Source: CAVUOA01 sp963742955 (GTDB taxonomy: Bacteria; Bacteroidota; Ignavibacteria; Tepidaquicellales; OLB5). From it: a stretch of 34,071 nucleotides of DNA. Location: positions 1 through 34,071 of the forward strand of contig CAVUOA010000006.1 in assembly GCA_963742955.1 (NCBI GenBank), given 5' to 3'. Under the pieces are notes generated by a model, which was not told the DNA's origin, did not search any database, and saw only the letters and a list, made by a program, of their open reading frames with translations. Below, in pieces: positions 7,851-17,387 of this stretch (the first letter of the stretch is position 1; every line of letters starts with the position of its first letter). The translations under genes were made by a program, and so were the position numbers.

Positions 7851-9227
7851 TCACTTCACAACAGCAATCTTCTTTGCTTTAAAATCTTTGCCGTTTGTCA
7901 GCATCAAAAAATACATTCCGCTTGAGAGCTTTGAGGTATTATAAGTTATTTCATGGTTACCGGCTTTAATCATGGAGTTTTTTATTGTGTCGACTAGTTT
8001 GCCTTCTATATCGAAAAGCTCAATCGTGTAAACCATATCATCTTTAATATCAAAGCTTATGGTAAACTCGGGGTTTCAGGGGTTGGGATAAACTTCATCG
8101 ATAGTAAAGTTTTTTATCGGCGTACCGTTTCCGCGGAATCCTTCGATATTTTTAATCAGCATTAACTGTATCAAGCGGAGTAGTTGAGGTTATTGTAAAC
8201 TCTTAATAAAAACGTATCCCTGCTTACATCAGCAATTCCGAAATTATAATCCTGAACCGATTTTAATGTATAAGCCGCATTTAAAGGCACATACAGCGGC
8301 GCCCCGCCTCCGCCGACACCATGTGTTCTATTCCGCTTACACGGTTATGCTGGTAAAAGTGCGAGTGCCCCGATATAACCATATCAACACCGGCAGGGAC
8401 AAAAATGTTTTGAGACATTGCAATCATGCCGGAATCTTCACCATGTCCGCCGGAGCAGTATGCGGGCTTATGCGAAATGACGATTTTCCAGGTTTGCTGG
8501 TTGAGCTTAAATCAGCCATTGCAAAGTTATACTGGCTGCTCCCCACGGAATAGCTGATTTGCGTATTGAGCACAAGCACGTGCATATTCCCGTAATCGAA
8601 TGAATAATAATCCTCGGTTCCGCTTTGAAACTGTAATGCCCTTGGTAAATGCTTTTGTGTTTGTGTCCCAGCCTTCGTGATTTCCCGTTGTAAGGAAAAA
8701 CGGAACATACGATATTATATTTAATTCTTCCGTTCTGAAAAACTCATTTTTAAAATTAGTATATGAGCCTGAAACAGCAACATCGCCGCCGTAATGTAAA
8801 ACCGGGGATTATACTGAGGTATCTGCTGGCAAATCTGGTCATGAACCGCTGTTCCGGAGCGGTAGTCGCCAATCCATACAAAGCGAAACGGAGTCAGTTC
8901 ATTCACTGCAGTAACAAAGCTGTATCCGCCTGATGTGGAGCTAAGCTGCTTTGCCCTATAGTAATAATTTGTATTTTCGTTAAGCCCGGTTAAATTTATT
9001 TTGTGAACGTAAGTCGAGTTTGTTGTTGCACTGATGGTAAATGTTTTGGCAGTGCTTCCGTAAGATGGCGTTGTGCCGAAATCGACTATAACCGTATCGG
9101 GTGTACTGCATTCAACCAGTACCCAAACGCTGTTTGTCTGCACGCCCATAAGATAAGGCTGCATAATAATTGCAGCGTTCAGGTTGACAGTTAAAACAGC
9201 GATTAAAAGTAAAATCTTTGTCTTCAT
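7851..9227 (-). pseudogene. Secreted purple-acid-phosphatase-like metallophosphoesterase with T9SS C-terminal domain, frameshifted
   Basis: A signal peptide (MKTKILLLIAVLTVNLNAA) is followed by a fibronectin-like domain typical of purple acid phosphatases (NLTGLNENTNYYYRA), then the calcineurin-type core. Core ligands appear across frames: FVWIGDYRSG (about 8870), GNHEGWD (about 8670), ISHKPAYCSGGHGED (about 8465) and SGHSHFYQHN (about 8350). The last 80 residues are a Por-secretion sorting domain: YPNP, then IELFDIEGKLV, GNHEITYNTSKLSSGMYFL and KKIAVVK. There are several 1-nt shifts, and a TGA sits directly after YPNP where Phe is usual. The intended product is about 455 residues, exported by T9SS to the surface or medium, hydrolysing phosphoesters. 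A terminator follows the stop. It is probably damaged by sequence errors rather than decay. Confidence 0.85.
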
Positions 9228-9270
9228 AAGATTAAATCTTACTTAAATATAAATAAAATTATGTTTGCAT

Positions 9271-9994
9271 CTATATGGGTTTTTTAGCCCAGCATATAAG
9301 TGTGTTCCTTAAAAAATAAAAGGGTATCATGCTCTGTATCCTGTATATGTTATAGGATATTTCGAAAGCTAAAGGATGAAACATGTGGAGGTCTTCAATG
9401 GCTTCAAGCTTATTTATTTCGAATCCTAATGAAGGCAGTAGTTTCTTAATTTTATTATAAGTATTTATTCTGTAATGAGTAGGAAAAATATCGTGCGATT
9501 CAACTCCGAATATTTTATTTATTATCTTATCCTTCACGTTTTTTGAAAAAATATGCCCGAAGAACTGTGATGGATAAAATTTATTTGTTGTTCTGAAGAA
9601 AACATTTCCGCCCGGTTTCAACACCCTAAGAAACTCAGAGAAGACTTTCTGGGGTCTTTAAGGTGCTCAACAACCATGTTAGATACTATTGTATCGGTGG
9701 ATCCGGATTCGATTGGAAGATTTGATAAATCTGCCAAAAGGAATCTTTCTCTTTTCATTAGTTCGGGGTGAACAACACAGTCTATTCCTGTTCCGTGTTC
9801 TGAGTAAGCCGAAAATTCATCAACAAGAGAGTTGCTGCCACACCCGGCATCAATCCAAACTGAATCCGGTTTCAGTGTGCTCTTAATCCAATTCTCAAAA
9901 AGGTCATTGCTGAAAATAAAGAAGATCTTCGTTTATACAGCTTTGATTTAAGACTGTTTTCTATATCTATTGCTTTGTTCCTGCGGTCACTCAT
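9271..9994 (-). pseudogene. Class I SAM-dependent methyltransferase, frameshifted
   Basis: The C-terminal half is clean (9271-9624). It starts with LKPGGNVFFRTTN, the post-motif III strand of Methyltransf_11-type enzymes. Upstream, DTIVSNMVVEHLKDPRKVF (about 9640-9690, other frame) is the usual motif II region. The N-terminus, from an ATG at 9994 (MSDRRNKAIDIEN), carries several shifts, and the motif I glycine loop is only partly legible. The C-terminal hydrophobic helix (YNIYRIQSMIPFYFL) suggests a membrane-near substrate, as in methyltransferases of glycan or lipid pathways. The substrate is unknown. Confidence 0.75.
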
Positions 9995-10054
9995 AAATTC
10001 AATTTAAATTTAGTTTTCAATATCTGCAATACAAACCAACAGACGGAGCTAATG

Positions 10055-10534
10055 CTAATGCTTCCATTCTCCTGCAAGTCTTCTCATCACCAAAAATTCG
10101 CCCAGGTGGTAGCTTGCATGGTCGATTATCTGTATCACTTCTTTGAATATTGTTTGTCCCGTGCCGTGCGGTATGAGTGCAAATAAATCGGTTTTGGGGT
10201 CTTCAATGATTTTCTTAAATGCTTCGATGTCATCTTCATATTTTTTAATGCAGTCGTTCCACATTTTCATGGTTGCTTTTTGGTCATTACCGGGCCAGTA
10301 ATCTTTCGGCCACTGCATTTCTTTGTAGTTCGGGTTTCGCAGGAAATCGAGCATATCGTACTGTGAAATCCGTATATGCTCAAGCATCTGCCAGAACGAG
10401 TAAGGCAGTCCTGCGGGCTTTTCGTTAATCAGCTTCTCGGGGAAATCCTTTAAAAGCTGGATAAAAGTGCCGTGTGTATGGGGCTTTTCAATGTAGTTCA
10501 GTAATTCTTTTCTCACTGCTTCGTCTGTGTTCAT
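10055..10534 (-). CDS. DinB/YfiT-like four-helix metalloprotein
   Basis: 159 residues, the usual size for the DinB-like superfamily. The three metal-binding histidines fit: His53 in MLEHIRISQYD, and His139 and His143 in IIDHASYHLGEF. Members include thiol-dependent S-transferases and damage-inducible proteins of unknown activity; the name does not imply the DNA polymerase DinB. It is divergently transcribed from the glutaminase-like gene with about 120 bp between. I see no convincing promoter motif in that gap. Confidence 0.85.
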   Translation of the reverse strand: MNTDEAVRKELLNYIEKPHTHGTFIQLLKDFPEKLINEKPAGLPYSFWQMLEHIRISQYDMLDFLRNPNYKEMQWPKDYWPGNDQKATMKMWNDCIKKYEDDIEAFKKIIEDPKTDLFALIPHGTGQTIFKEVIQIIDHASYHLGEFLVMRRLAGEWKH

Positions 10535-10652
10535 TATTGTGATATTATTAGTTTAACTTAATTGTTAATTTTAATTAATTAAGGTAAGTAAATCAAGCGG
10601 AAATGCTGAAAATTTGCCTTTTTAATTTTCCCATTTATGCTTTGATTATTGT

Positions 10653-11364
10653 GTGAAAGTTACGATTTTTATATTGTTTTTAACGGTTTCGGTTTGCTCA
10701 CAGACCATTGAACACAGTCCTTTTTTCTGACAGCGTTGATGCGTGTATTACGGATAAATCAACCGTTGATTCCGCTTTTGATTTCATCAGCAATGAGCTT
10801 GGGTTTATGGATTTTGATGACTGCAATAATTGCGCATCGCGCGCGCATCTTATTTCCGCAATTCTTGAAAAGCAGTTTCCCGGCTTAAAAACAGCAAAGG
10901 CATGGCTGTTTGCGGATTTCAAGCGTGCATCGAAAGAAGAAATTTACAGGCTGAGAAAAACTTCATTTCTTACTGCCGGAAATGAGTGTGACAGCTGGGG
11001 CTATCACGTTGCGCCGCTCGTACTTGTATCATGCGGCGATAAAATTGATTCGGTTGTTCTTGACCCCTCTACTCAAAACAAACCGGTGAGTCTGCATAAA
11101 TGGGCATCAGGTCTTGTTACGCGCGGGAGCAAGGCTCTGATAATAATTAAAGATAAAAAGTATTACTTATTTCCCGATAATGATTCTAAAAAGTTTGAAG
11201 ATACAAAAAAAATCTGGGTTGATAATGATAAATCGCTTTACGATGAAGATTTTACAAAATCGATTGAGAAAATATTAATATCCAAACGCAGAATAAGAGA
11301 GCCGGGTGTCTTCGGCAGCGATATGAAGAAAATTCGGGATTTACTGTACAGCGATGATGAATAA
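10653..11364 (+). CDS. Secreted protein-glutaminase-like (Cys-His-Asp) enzyme, one frameshift near the N-terminus
   Basis: The mature domain has the triad arrangement of bacterial protein-glutaminases: Cys in DDCNNCASRAH (about 10830), His in WGYHVAPLVLV (about 11005) and Asp in VVLDPSTQ (about 11063). Such enzymes deamidate glutamine side chains of proteins. A GTG at 10653 opens a typical signal peptide (MKVTIFILFLTVSVCSQ), but this frame meets TGA just after a run of six T (about 10721-10730). One extra or missing T would join it to the catalytic frame. Read as it stands, only a TTG at 10708 could start the catalytic part, without a signal peptide. A lipobox is not convincing. The next gene (11391) is 26 nt downstream. 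The family assignment rests on motif order, so the substrate is inferred. Confidence 0.7.
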
Positions 11365-11390
11365 TTAAACAAAGAAATTTTATAAAAAAT

Positions 11391-11630
11391 ATGCCTAAAG
11401 ATACATTTGATATTATATTAGTTTTCGGAATCCTTGCTGCAGTTGTTTTAGTATTTATCAGGATTGCCGTAAAAATAAGAAGAGGCGGAGGAAGCATGAC
11501 AACTCTGATGTACGGAGCAACGGATGCATTTTATGATAAGGATAAGAGAAAAGCTATTGAATACGTTGCTGAACAAAAGGCTAATAAGAAAATGGCTGAG
11601 CAAACCTCTGGTGATGAAAACGAACCATAG
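11391..11630 (+). CDS. Small single-span membrane protein of unknown function
   Basis: 79 residues: one N-terminal transmembrane helix (residues 7-27), a basic stop-transfer (KIRRGG), then a charged, probably cytosolic, helical tail rich in Lys and Glu. It lies between the glutaminase-like gene and the esterase on the same strand, with 26- and 24-nt gaps, so the three are probably co-transcribed. I do not recognise the family. Confidence 0.6.
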   Translation: MPKDTFDIILVFGILAAVVLVFIRIAVKIRRGGGSMTTLMYGATDAFYDKDKRKAIEYVAEQKANKKMAEQTSGDENEP

Positions 11631-11654
11631 CCTGAAATCATAATATTTAAATTA

Positions 11655-12545
11655 ATGGGAAAATATATTTTATTGATATTATTATTTAGTTTATACTCAT
11701 CCTTTGCTGATACAATAACTGTTGACGGCATTGAACGTTCTTACATATTACACGTTCCCAAATCGATTGACAAATCTAAACCTGCGCCTCTTGTGTTTGC
11801 GCTTCACGGCGGAGGCGGAACGGCAAAGGGAATGAACGGATTGACAAGTTTTAATAAAGTGTCAGATAAATATAGATTTATTTTGTGCTACCCCCAGGGA
11901 ATAGATAAACACTGGAATGACGGCAGGAAAATCACCGAAAGCTATGTGAACGGTGTTGAGGTAAACGATGTGAAATTTTTTTCGCTGCTGATTGATTCAC
12001 TTGAATCAAAATATAAAATTGATTCAGGCAGGATTTACGTAACGGGAATTTCAAACGGCGGGATGATGAGCTTCCGCCTGGGATGTGAGCTTAACAGCAG
12101 GATTGCAGCAATTGCTCCTGTTGCTATCAGCATGTCCGACTATCTTTATAACTCATGCAATCCCGGCAAACCGGTTCCGCTAATGTATGTATTCGGTGAT
12201 GATGACCCGCTTGTGCCGTATGAAGGCGGTTCAATCAGGTACGGCAGGGGCGAGGTTATATCAGTGCAGAACACACTTGGTTTCTGGGTAAAGAATAATT
12301 TATGCAACGAAGAGCCGGTTACATCGGAAATAGATGATTATGATGATGATACAATGGTAAAAAAATATGTCTACTCCGGCAGCACAAGCCGAAATGAAGT
12401 TGTGTTTTACCTGGTGAAAGGCGGGGGACATACATGGCCCGGCGGCAAGCAGTACCTGCCCAAGCTGCTGGTAGGCAGAACATCGCGCGAGTTTAACGCC
12501 AGCGAAGAAATCTGGAAATGGTTTGAAACAAAAAAACTGGAGTAG
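11655..12545 (+). CDS. Secreted PHB-depolymerase/feruloyl-esterase-type alpha/beta hydrolase (LpqC-like)
   Basis: 296 residues with signal peptide MGKYILLILLFSLYSSFA. The hydrolase core shows the oxyanion segment ALHGGGGTAKGM (49-60), nucleophile Ser133 in TGISNGGMM, an acid in FGDDDPLVPYEGG (182-184) and His259 in KGGGHTWPGG. This is the pattern of the poly(3-hydroxybutyrate)-depolymerase esterase family (COG3509), which also includes feruloyl and acetylxylan esterases. There is no substrate-binding or T9SS domain at the C-terminus, so a periplasmic or freely secreted enzyme is likely. Substrate unknown. A palindrome (12555-12587) follows the stop and may end the transcript. Confidence 0.9.
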   Translation: MGKYILLILLFSLYSSFADTITVDGIERSYILHVPKSIDKSKPAPLVFALHGGGGTAKGMNGLTSFNKVSDKYRFILCYPQGIDKHWNDGRKITESYVNGVEVNDVKFFSLLIDSLESKYKIDSGRIYVTGISNGGMMSFRLGCELNSRIAAIAPVAISMSDYLYNSCNPGKPVPLMYVFGDDDPLVPYEGGSIRYGRGEVISVQNTLGFWVKNNLCNEEPVTSEIDDYDDDTMVKKYVYSGSTSRNEVVFYLVKGGGHTWPGGKQYLPKLLVGRTSREFNASEEIWKWFETKKLE

Positions 12546-12554
12546 GAATATTTA

Positions 12555-12587
12555 ATTCGTCCTACGACTTAGAGTCGTAGGACGAAT
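12555..12587. repeat. ACTTAGAGT-loop palindrome, perfect 14-bp stem
   Basis: ATTCGTCCTACGAC pairs perfectly with GTCGTAGGACGAAT around TTAGA. It sits 10 nt after the esterase stop and 10 nt before the next start. There is no T-run, so a terminator role is uncertain. Confidence 0.85.
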
Positions 12588-12597
12588 ATGGTTAACA

Positions 12598-13260
12598 ATG
12601 AATAAATCACTCAACAAAAAAATATTAATCGTTTTCCTCTTCGGTATTGCATTCGCGTATATCGAGGCGGCGGTGGTGGCATACCTGAGAACTATATATT
12701 ACCCCAACGGATTTCACTTTCCGCTTATAATGCATTATGACAGGAACCTTACAATAGAATTCTTCAGGGAGTTTGCAACTCTTGTTATACTGGTATCGAG
12801 CGGGTGGCTGCTGAGCAGAAAGTTCTGGGAAGGGTTTGGCTATTTCATAATAATTTTCGGTGTTTGGGATATTTTTTATTACGTGTGGCTGAAAGTTATA
12901 ATCGATTGGCCTGCAGCTATTGCTGACCCCGATATTTTATTTTTAATCCCAGTGCCGTGGATAGGTCCCGTATATTCCGCTGTATTAATCTCACTTGCAA
13001 TGATTATAATCGGAATCGATATACTTAAGCTGTTCGAAAAAGGATACGATGTGAAGCCCAAGCTGCTCCATTGGCTTCTTGTACTGGCAGGCTCTGCGGT
13101 AATATTATATTCATTTATGAATGATGTTGATGCCGGGTTCCGCCAGAAATTTCCCAAGCCGTACGAATGGTATTTGCTTGCAGCGGGATTGGTTTTGTAT
13201 GCAATTGCGCATATTGATCTTCACAGAAGTGCAGTTAGAAAAGAAGCCAGTGTATTATAA
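12598..13260 (+). CDS. Multi-span membrane protein of unknown function
   Basis: 220 residues with six likely membrane helices (about 9-29, 57-73, 78-98, 114-140, 158-170, 189-206). Conserved-looking loop motifs are YIEAAVVAYLR at the end of helix 1, FREFATL, FGVWDIFYYVWLK and FLIPVPWIGPVYSAV. The acidic and aromatic residues within the membrane suggest a functional core, but I cannot name the family. The gene is intact. It is followed by an inverted repeat (13273-13354) and the convergent thyX. Confidence 0.7.
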   Translation: MNKSLNKKILIVFLFGIAFAYIEAAVVAYLRTIYYPNGFHFPLIMHYDRNLTIEFFREFATLVILVSSGWLLSRKFWEGFGYFIIIFGVWDIFYYVWLKVIIDWPAAIADPDILFLIPVPWIGPVYSAVLISLAMIIIGIDILKLFEKGYDVKPKLLHWLLVLAGSAVILYSFMNDVDAGFRQKFPKPYEWYLLAAGLVLYAIAHIDLHRSAVRKEASVL

Positions 13261-13272
13261 TTTATATATGCT

Positions 13273-13354
13273 ATTCATCGGGTGACTTGCCGTCTAAAAA
13301 CTGGTTTCATATTTTGAAATATAAGTTATTTAGGTAACCTGCCACGCGATGAAT
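13273..13354. repeat. Inverted repeat with internal direct repeats between convergent genes
   Basis: ATTCATCG (13273-13280) pairs with CGATGAAT (13347-13354). Just inside lie GGTGACTTGCC and GGTAACCTGCC in direct orientation. A small inner hairpin, TTTCATATTTTGAAAT, sits at the centre. No T-run follows, so a terminator is not clear. Confidence 0.5.
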
Positions 13355-13385
13355 ATAATCTAACTATTGTTACATCCACGGAATT

Positions 13386-14323
13386 TTAATCTTCTATCTT
13401 CTCAAGCTTGGTTTCAAACTCCTGCCGCTCACGGTTGCGCTTTAGCTCACCGTTCTCTTTGATAAAACCGAAGCTCTTGGCAAGCTCAATTGCTTTTTTA
13501 TTGTTACCTGTCATGATTTCCTGCAGGATTTCAAATTCAAGACGTGTAAAAGAAGTTGAATTCATGTGGTAATCTTTAAACGCTTCCCATGCAAGGGGAC
13601 ACCACTTTGCAACAATCTCGTTTCCGATAACATTAGCGTAGTCCCTGATTTCCTCCTGCGCATGCGCATCCATTCTTAAGCGGAGGAAATGAAGCAGGTT
13701 CTGCAAATCAATTTTCCAGTAAGCCTCCGTATAAGTCGCAAGCGGAAGGTCTTTTCTAGCCTGTTCGCGCGCTATTCCTTTAGCGATGCGCTCTTCATAA
13801 ATTTCCCGCGCCAGCTTCTGAAACTCATGTTCTTTATCACTTAAGTATTTTCCGGTTTCATCATCCGTATATCCTGCGCTGCCCTGGCGGTTGCCCTGCG
13901 CCTGAAGACGCCATTTATCAGGTTCAGTTGACTGAGCATTATCGATTGCGAGCGAGTAGCGTGTTGAATATTCGTTAACATTTGCAGTTCTGTGTCTAAT
14001 CCACTGCCGCCACGCATCCATGGGAACACGGACATGCAGCTTTATTTCGCACATCTCAAACGGGGTTGTGTGATAGTGGCGCATGAGGTAGCGTATAAGC
14101 CCCCTGTCTTCGTGAATCTTTTTCGTTCCCGCGCCGTATGATACACGTGCTGCCTGAACTATTGATTCATCTGAGCCCATATAATCTATTACGCGGATAA
14201 ATCCGTCATCAAGACTTTAAACGGTACACCGAGAATTTTGTCTAATCCTTCAACCTGAGGACGGTTGAGTTTCTCGGCTTCCTGCTTTTCCGGAGTTTCC
14301 TGATAATCTGCTGTTTCCTGCAA
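13386..14323 (-). CDS. thyX: Flavin-dependent thymidylate synthase ThyX, one N-terminal frameshift
   Basis: ThyX makes dTMP from dUMP with methylenetetrahydrofolate and FAD. The signature RHRxxxxNExSxRYS is present as RHRTANVNEYSTRYS (residues 62-76 from the ATG at 14180). The frame open from ATG 14180 gives 264 residues, but the usual first strand of the fold lies upstream in another frame (PFKVL, then DDGFIRVIDYMGSDE) and is joined only if one base is missing at about 14209-14214. With that repair the gene runs back to a TTG at 14323, preceded by AGGAAGG. Expression from ATG 14180 alone would lose that strand. The C-terminal extension (KRNRERQEFETKLEK) is charged. The gene is monocistronic and convergent with the membrane-protein gene. 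Confidence 0.9.
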
Positions 14324-14419
14324 TTGCTGTGTTCCCTTCCTGTTAATTTACGAAGATAACAAATTGCGGTTGAAGATAAAATAGAAAGGATTTGTGAAGT
14401 TTATTTTATAAATTGGTAC

Positions 14420-14941
14420 ATGAAAATACATGCCCGCAGTAAAAATATCAGCATATGGGGAAAATTAATTTTTGTGATTTCCTATATTATTCTAATTACT
14501 CTTTTCGATTCTTATTCCTATGGCATTGTATACCAGCAGAAAATTAAACAGGAAGGATTCACAAATTCTGTTTGGAACTGGGTGTTTCAGGAATCAGCCG
14601 AAAACGGAATTATTTCTGTTCCGAGATACCGGGTAATCCAAAAAACAATAGAGATTGCGGGACTTATTGTAATATTTTTCTATTGCGGGCTGTGGTGCAC
14701 TATTGGCTTGCTGTTAGCTCATTACCTCTTAAGCTTTGATTTGCTGTTCTATATTGTTCTTAATCAGACACACCTGTTTACTGAATTCGAAAAAGCAAAC
14801 AGCACATACTGGCTTCAGTATCCTTACCAGGCAGGATATTTCCTGCTCCAGCCGTTTAGCGCATTGAAGTTTTATATTATGGGATTTGCAGGAATAGTTA
14901 TTGCGGTTGGCTTCTGCTTTGTAAAAAGAAATATGGAGTGA
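14420..14941 (+). CDS. Small membrane protein of unknown function
   Basis: 173 residues with four likely membrane helices (about 14-34, 74-94, 97-117, 152-168). A periplasmic-looking loop (YQQKIKQEGFTNSVWNWVFQ) separates the first two. I recognise no family motif. It is divergent from thyX with about 95 bp between, and its stop codon overlaps a terminator hairpin. Confidence 0.6.
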   Translation: MKIHARSKNISIWGKLIFVISYIILITLFDSYSYGIVYQQKIKQEGFTNSVWNWVFQESAENGIISVPRYRVIQKTIEIAGLIVIFFYCGLWCTIGLLLAHYLLSFDLLFYIVLNQTHLFTEFEKANSTYWLQYPYQAGYFLLQPFSALKFYIMGFAGIVIAVGFCFVKRNME

Positions 14942-14962
14942 ATCAACTGTGTTGATTCTTTT
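14940..14962 (+). terminator. Short rho-independent terminator
   Basis: The stem GAATCAAC-TGT-GTTGATTC is followed by TTTT. It begins inside the stop codon of the membrane-protein gene. Confidence 0.65.
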
Positions 14963-14972
14963 AAACCTGTAA

Positions 14973-14994
14973 TCCCCTCTCCTTTGGAGAGGGG
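14973..14994. repeat. CCCCTCTCC-TTT-GGAGAGGGG palindrome
   Basis: A perfect 9-bp GC-rich stem followed by TTAAGGGGTGAGG, a dispersed REP-like type. It lies between convergent transcripts, 17 nt beyond the stop of the biotin-carrier gene. A related GC-rich palindrome is at 22637-22657. Confidence 0.7.
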
Positions 14995-15010
14995 TTAAGG
15001 GGTGAGGCTG

Positions 15011-15455
15011 CTATGCAATTTCAATCAGCACGTCACCTTCGAGAATTGTATCGCCGGGGTTTACCTTAATTACTTTTACTGTGCCTTCTCTATCAGAATT
15101 CAAATTGTTTTCCATTTTCATCGCTTCCCATGTCAAAAGTTTTGTACCCGTTTTGATAATATCGCCTTCTTTGACGAATATGTTTAATATTGTTCCGGGG
15201 GCAGCGGCGCTTTTATTACACCCGCGCCTTTTTTCTCTGCAGGTGAACTTGTTTTTGCAGTCGATTTATCGCTTTGGGTCCAAGGGCTTCGCTCTTTGCT
15301 CTTACAAGCTGCGGGGTTTTCACCGGAGCGGTTTTTTGTTCAATTTCCACCTCGTACTGTTTTCCGTTCACATCAAGCTCAATAACATTATCATCGAAGT
15401 TCAGTATATTAACATCGTATTTATTTCCGTTAATGGTGAGTTTATATTTTTTCAT
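15011..15455 (-). pseudogene. Biotin carboxyl carrier subunit (1.3S-like), frameshifted
   Basis: A biotinyl domain with EAMKMEN; the biotin-accepting Lys codon is at 15116-15118. It is preceded by APLPGTILNIFVKEGD (shift at the C-run near 15197) and followed by VNPGDTILEGDVLIEIA and the stop. The N-terminal part (MKKYKLTINGNKYDV ... IELDVNGKQYEVEIE) is the usual small beta domain, with an alanine/proline-type linker that carries another shift. The intended length is about 150 residues. It is the swinging arm that carries CO2 between the two carboxyltransferase subunits encoded upstream. It is the last gene of the operon, 9 nt after the small subunit. Confidence 0.85.
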
Positions 15456-15464
15456 TTTGATTTT

Positions 15465-15704
15465 TTACCTTGGTGATTTCCTTAATCCGTATATTTTAGA
15501 GCTCCACGGCGAATATATTTTTTCAATTCGTTTAATTGTCAGCACCGTACTTTCCGAATCATGCGGGTGCGTTGCTAAAAAGATATATTGCCGATGCAAT
15601 AACCGCATTAAGCTCATCTGCTTTGTCTTCTGCTTTAGGAGCTGTTTTCGGCTTAGTTGTTTTGGTTTCTTGTGGTTTTTTTTCTGTTTTTTAAATAATC
15701 CCAT
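15465..15704 (-). pseudogene. Small accessory subunit of a biotin-dependent decarboxylase/transcarboxylase, frameshifted
   Basis: The restored order is MGLFKKQKK, a Lys/Pro/Thr-rich linker, ELNAVIASAIYLFSNA, HDSESTVLTIKRIEKIYS, and PWSSKIYGLRKSPR at the stop. This pattern (a short helix, a VLTI strand and SPWSSKIYGLR) is what I associate with small OadG/delta-like or acyl-CoA-carboxylase accessory proteins. There is no N-terminal membrane helix, unlike classical OadG. Two shifts are visible, at an A-run (about 15680) and near 15580. It sits between the carboxyltransferase and the biotin carrier. Confidence 0.65.
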
Positions 15705-15717
15705 TGTTCATTCCTTT

Positions 15718-17310
15718 CTATAACGGCATATTAGAATGTTTCTTCGGCGGATTGGTACTCTTTCTTTGTTGCAAGAGATTGCAGCGCGCGGATAATTCTG
15801 AACCTTGGATTGCGCGGCTCAATTACGTCATCGTGATATCGGGTACTTAGCTGCAACGTAGGGACTTAAAAACTTATCCCTGTATTCCTGTTCTTTGCCC
15901 GCAATGAATTTCACTTTTTCTTTTTCGTCAGTAATCTTTCAAATCTCCGTGTAATGAAGAACCTCAATTGCGCCGCGCGGACCCATAACGGCAATCTCCG
16001 CGGTTGGCCATGCGTAGTTAATATCGCCGCGTAAATGTTTAGAACCCATAACGTCATAAGCGCCGCCGTAAGCCTTGCGGAGAATAATTGTAACTTTTGG
16101 TACAGTCGCTTCGGCGTAAGCATAGAGCAGCTTTGCCCCGTGAATAATTATTCTGCCTTTAACATTCCTGGAAGTTAATACATTTTCTGGCAGATAACCC
16201 GGCACATCTACCAATGTTACAACAGGGATGTTAAACGCATCGCAGAACCTTACAAACCGCGCCCGCCTTGCGTGAAGCGTTTATATCTAACACGCCTGCT
16301 AAGTAATTCGGCTGGTTGGCAACAATTCCCGCAGGCATGCCGTTGAAGTTTCTCTTGTAAAACCTCATAAGAAAATATTTTGAGCATAGTTTTCATGCAC
16401 TTCAAGAAATTCGCCGTAATCGACTATTGTCTCAATAACATTAATAACATCATAAGGCTTATTTGCGCTATCGGGAATTACTTCGTTCAGTGAATCATCA
16501 AGCCTGTTAATAGGGTCATTACATGAATAAAGCGGCGGGTCTTCAAGATTGTTCTGCGGCAGATAGCTCAATAGCTTCCTTATTAACAGAATCCCTTCTT
16601 CTTCATCATTAGCTGCAAAGTGCGCAACGCCCGATTTTGAGCTGTGAACATATGCGCCTCCAAGCTCTTCTTCGGTTACGACCTCACCCGTTACAGTTTT
16701 AACAACCTCTTGTTCGGTTATAAACATATAGCCGGTGTTTTTGTCATTATCGTAAAATCTGTAAGCGCCGGTGAGTAAACTGCTCCGCCTGCGCAGGGAC
16801 CGAACACCGCTCTAAAACTGCGGTATTACACCGGAGGCAAGAACGTTCCGCCTCAGAATATCCGCGTAGCCGCCGAGGCTTTTAACGCCTTCCTGGATTC
16901 TTGCGCCGCCGCTATCGTTGATGCCTATTAACGGCGCGCCGACAGCCATAGCTTTATCCATAACCTTGCATATTTTCTGCGCATACATTTCCGAAAAAGC
17001 CAACCGCCGAACACAGTGAAATCTGCGAGAAAACATAAACCAGCCTGCTATCGATTGTGCCGTAGCCTGTTACTACGCCGTCGGATAGATATGTTTCTTT
17101 TTTCCAGCCCGAAATCGATACACCTGTGCGAAACAAACATATCGAACTCTTCGAAGCTTCCTTCATCGAGCAGAAGGTTTATTCTTTCTCTTGCTGTTAA
17201 TTTTCCTTTTCTGTGCTGTGACTTTATTCTTTTTTCACCTCCGCCAAGCTTTGCCTGATCGCGCAGCTGCATCAGTTCCTGTATTTTTTTTCCTGTATTG
17301 GCAGATTCAT
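15718..17310 (-). pseudogene. Acyl-CoA carboxyltransferase (12S/MmdA/PccB-like), frameshifted
   Basis: It transfers CO2 between biotin and propionyl- or methylmalonyl-CoA. The restored product is about 520 residues, the family norm. Visible pieces: LRDQAKLGGGEKRI, KGKLTARERINLLLDEGSFEE (split between text pieces here), VSHRCIDFGL, GVVTGYGTIDSRLVYVFSQ, IGINDSGGARIQEGVKSLG, SGVAHFAANDEE, KAYGGAYDVMGSKHL, YHDDVIEPRNPRFRIIRAL and the C-terminal PPKKHSNMPL at the stop 15718. The start ATG at 17310 (MNLPIQEKK) is followed at once by a shift in an A-run. At least eight 1-nt shifts are needed. It lies 77 nt after the 5S-like gene. Whether the acyl-CoA is propionyl or acetyl cannot be read from the motifs alone. 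Confidence 0.88.
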
Positions 17311-17387
17311 GACCTCACCCCAGCCTCTTGAAAGAAGAGGGAAAGTTTTAATTTTATTTATTAAAATGTTCATTTGAATCGTTAATC

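Noticed and set aside
10535..10652. TAnnTTTG promoter before the glutaminase-like gene (TATGCTTTG)
   Set aside because: One base too many between TA and TTTG and no well-spaced upstream TTTG.
13273..13354. Integron attC-like site
   Set aside because: Inverted ends are present but there is no RYYYAAC/GTTRRRY core pair and no integrase or cassette array nearby.
15081..15723. Plus-strand open frames opposite the biotin carrier and small subunit
   Set aside because: They are antisense to clear biotinyl and SPWSSKIYGLR motifs on the minus strand; no ribosome binding site or family match.
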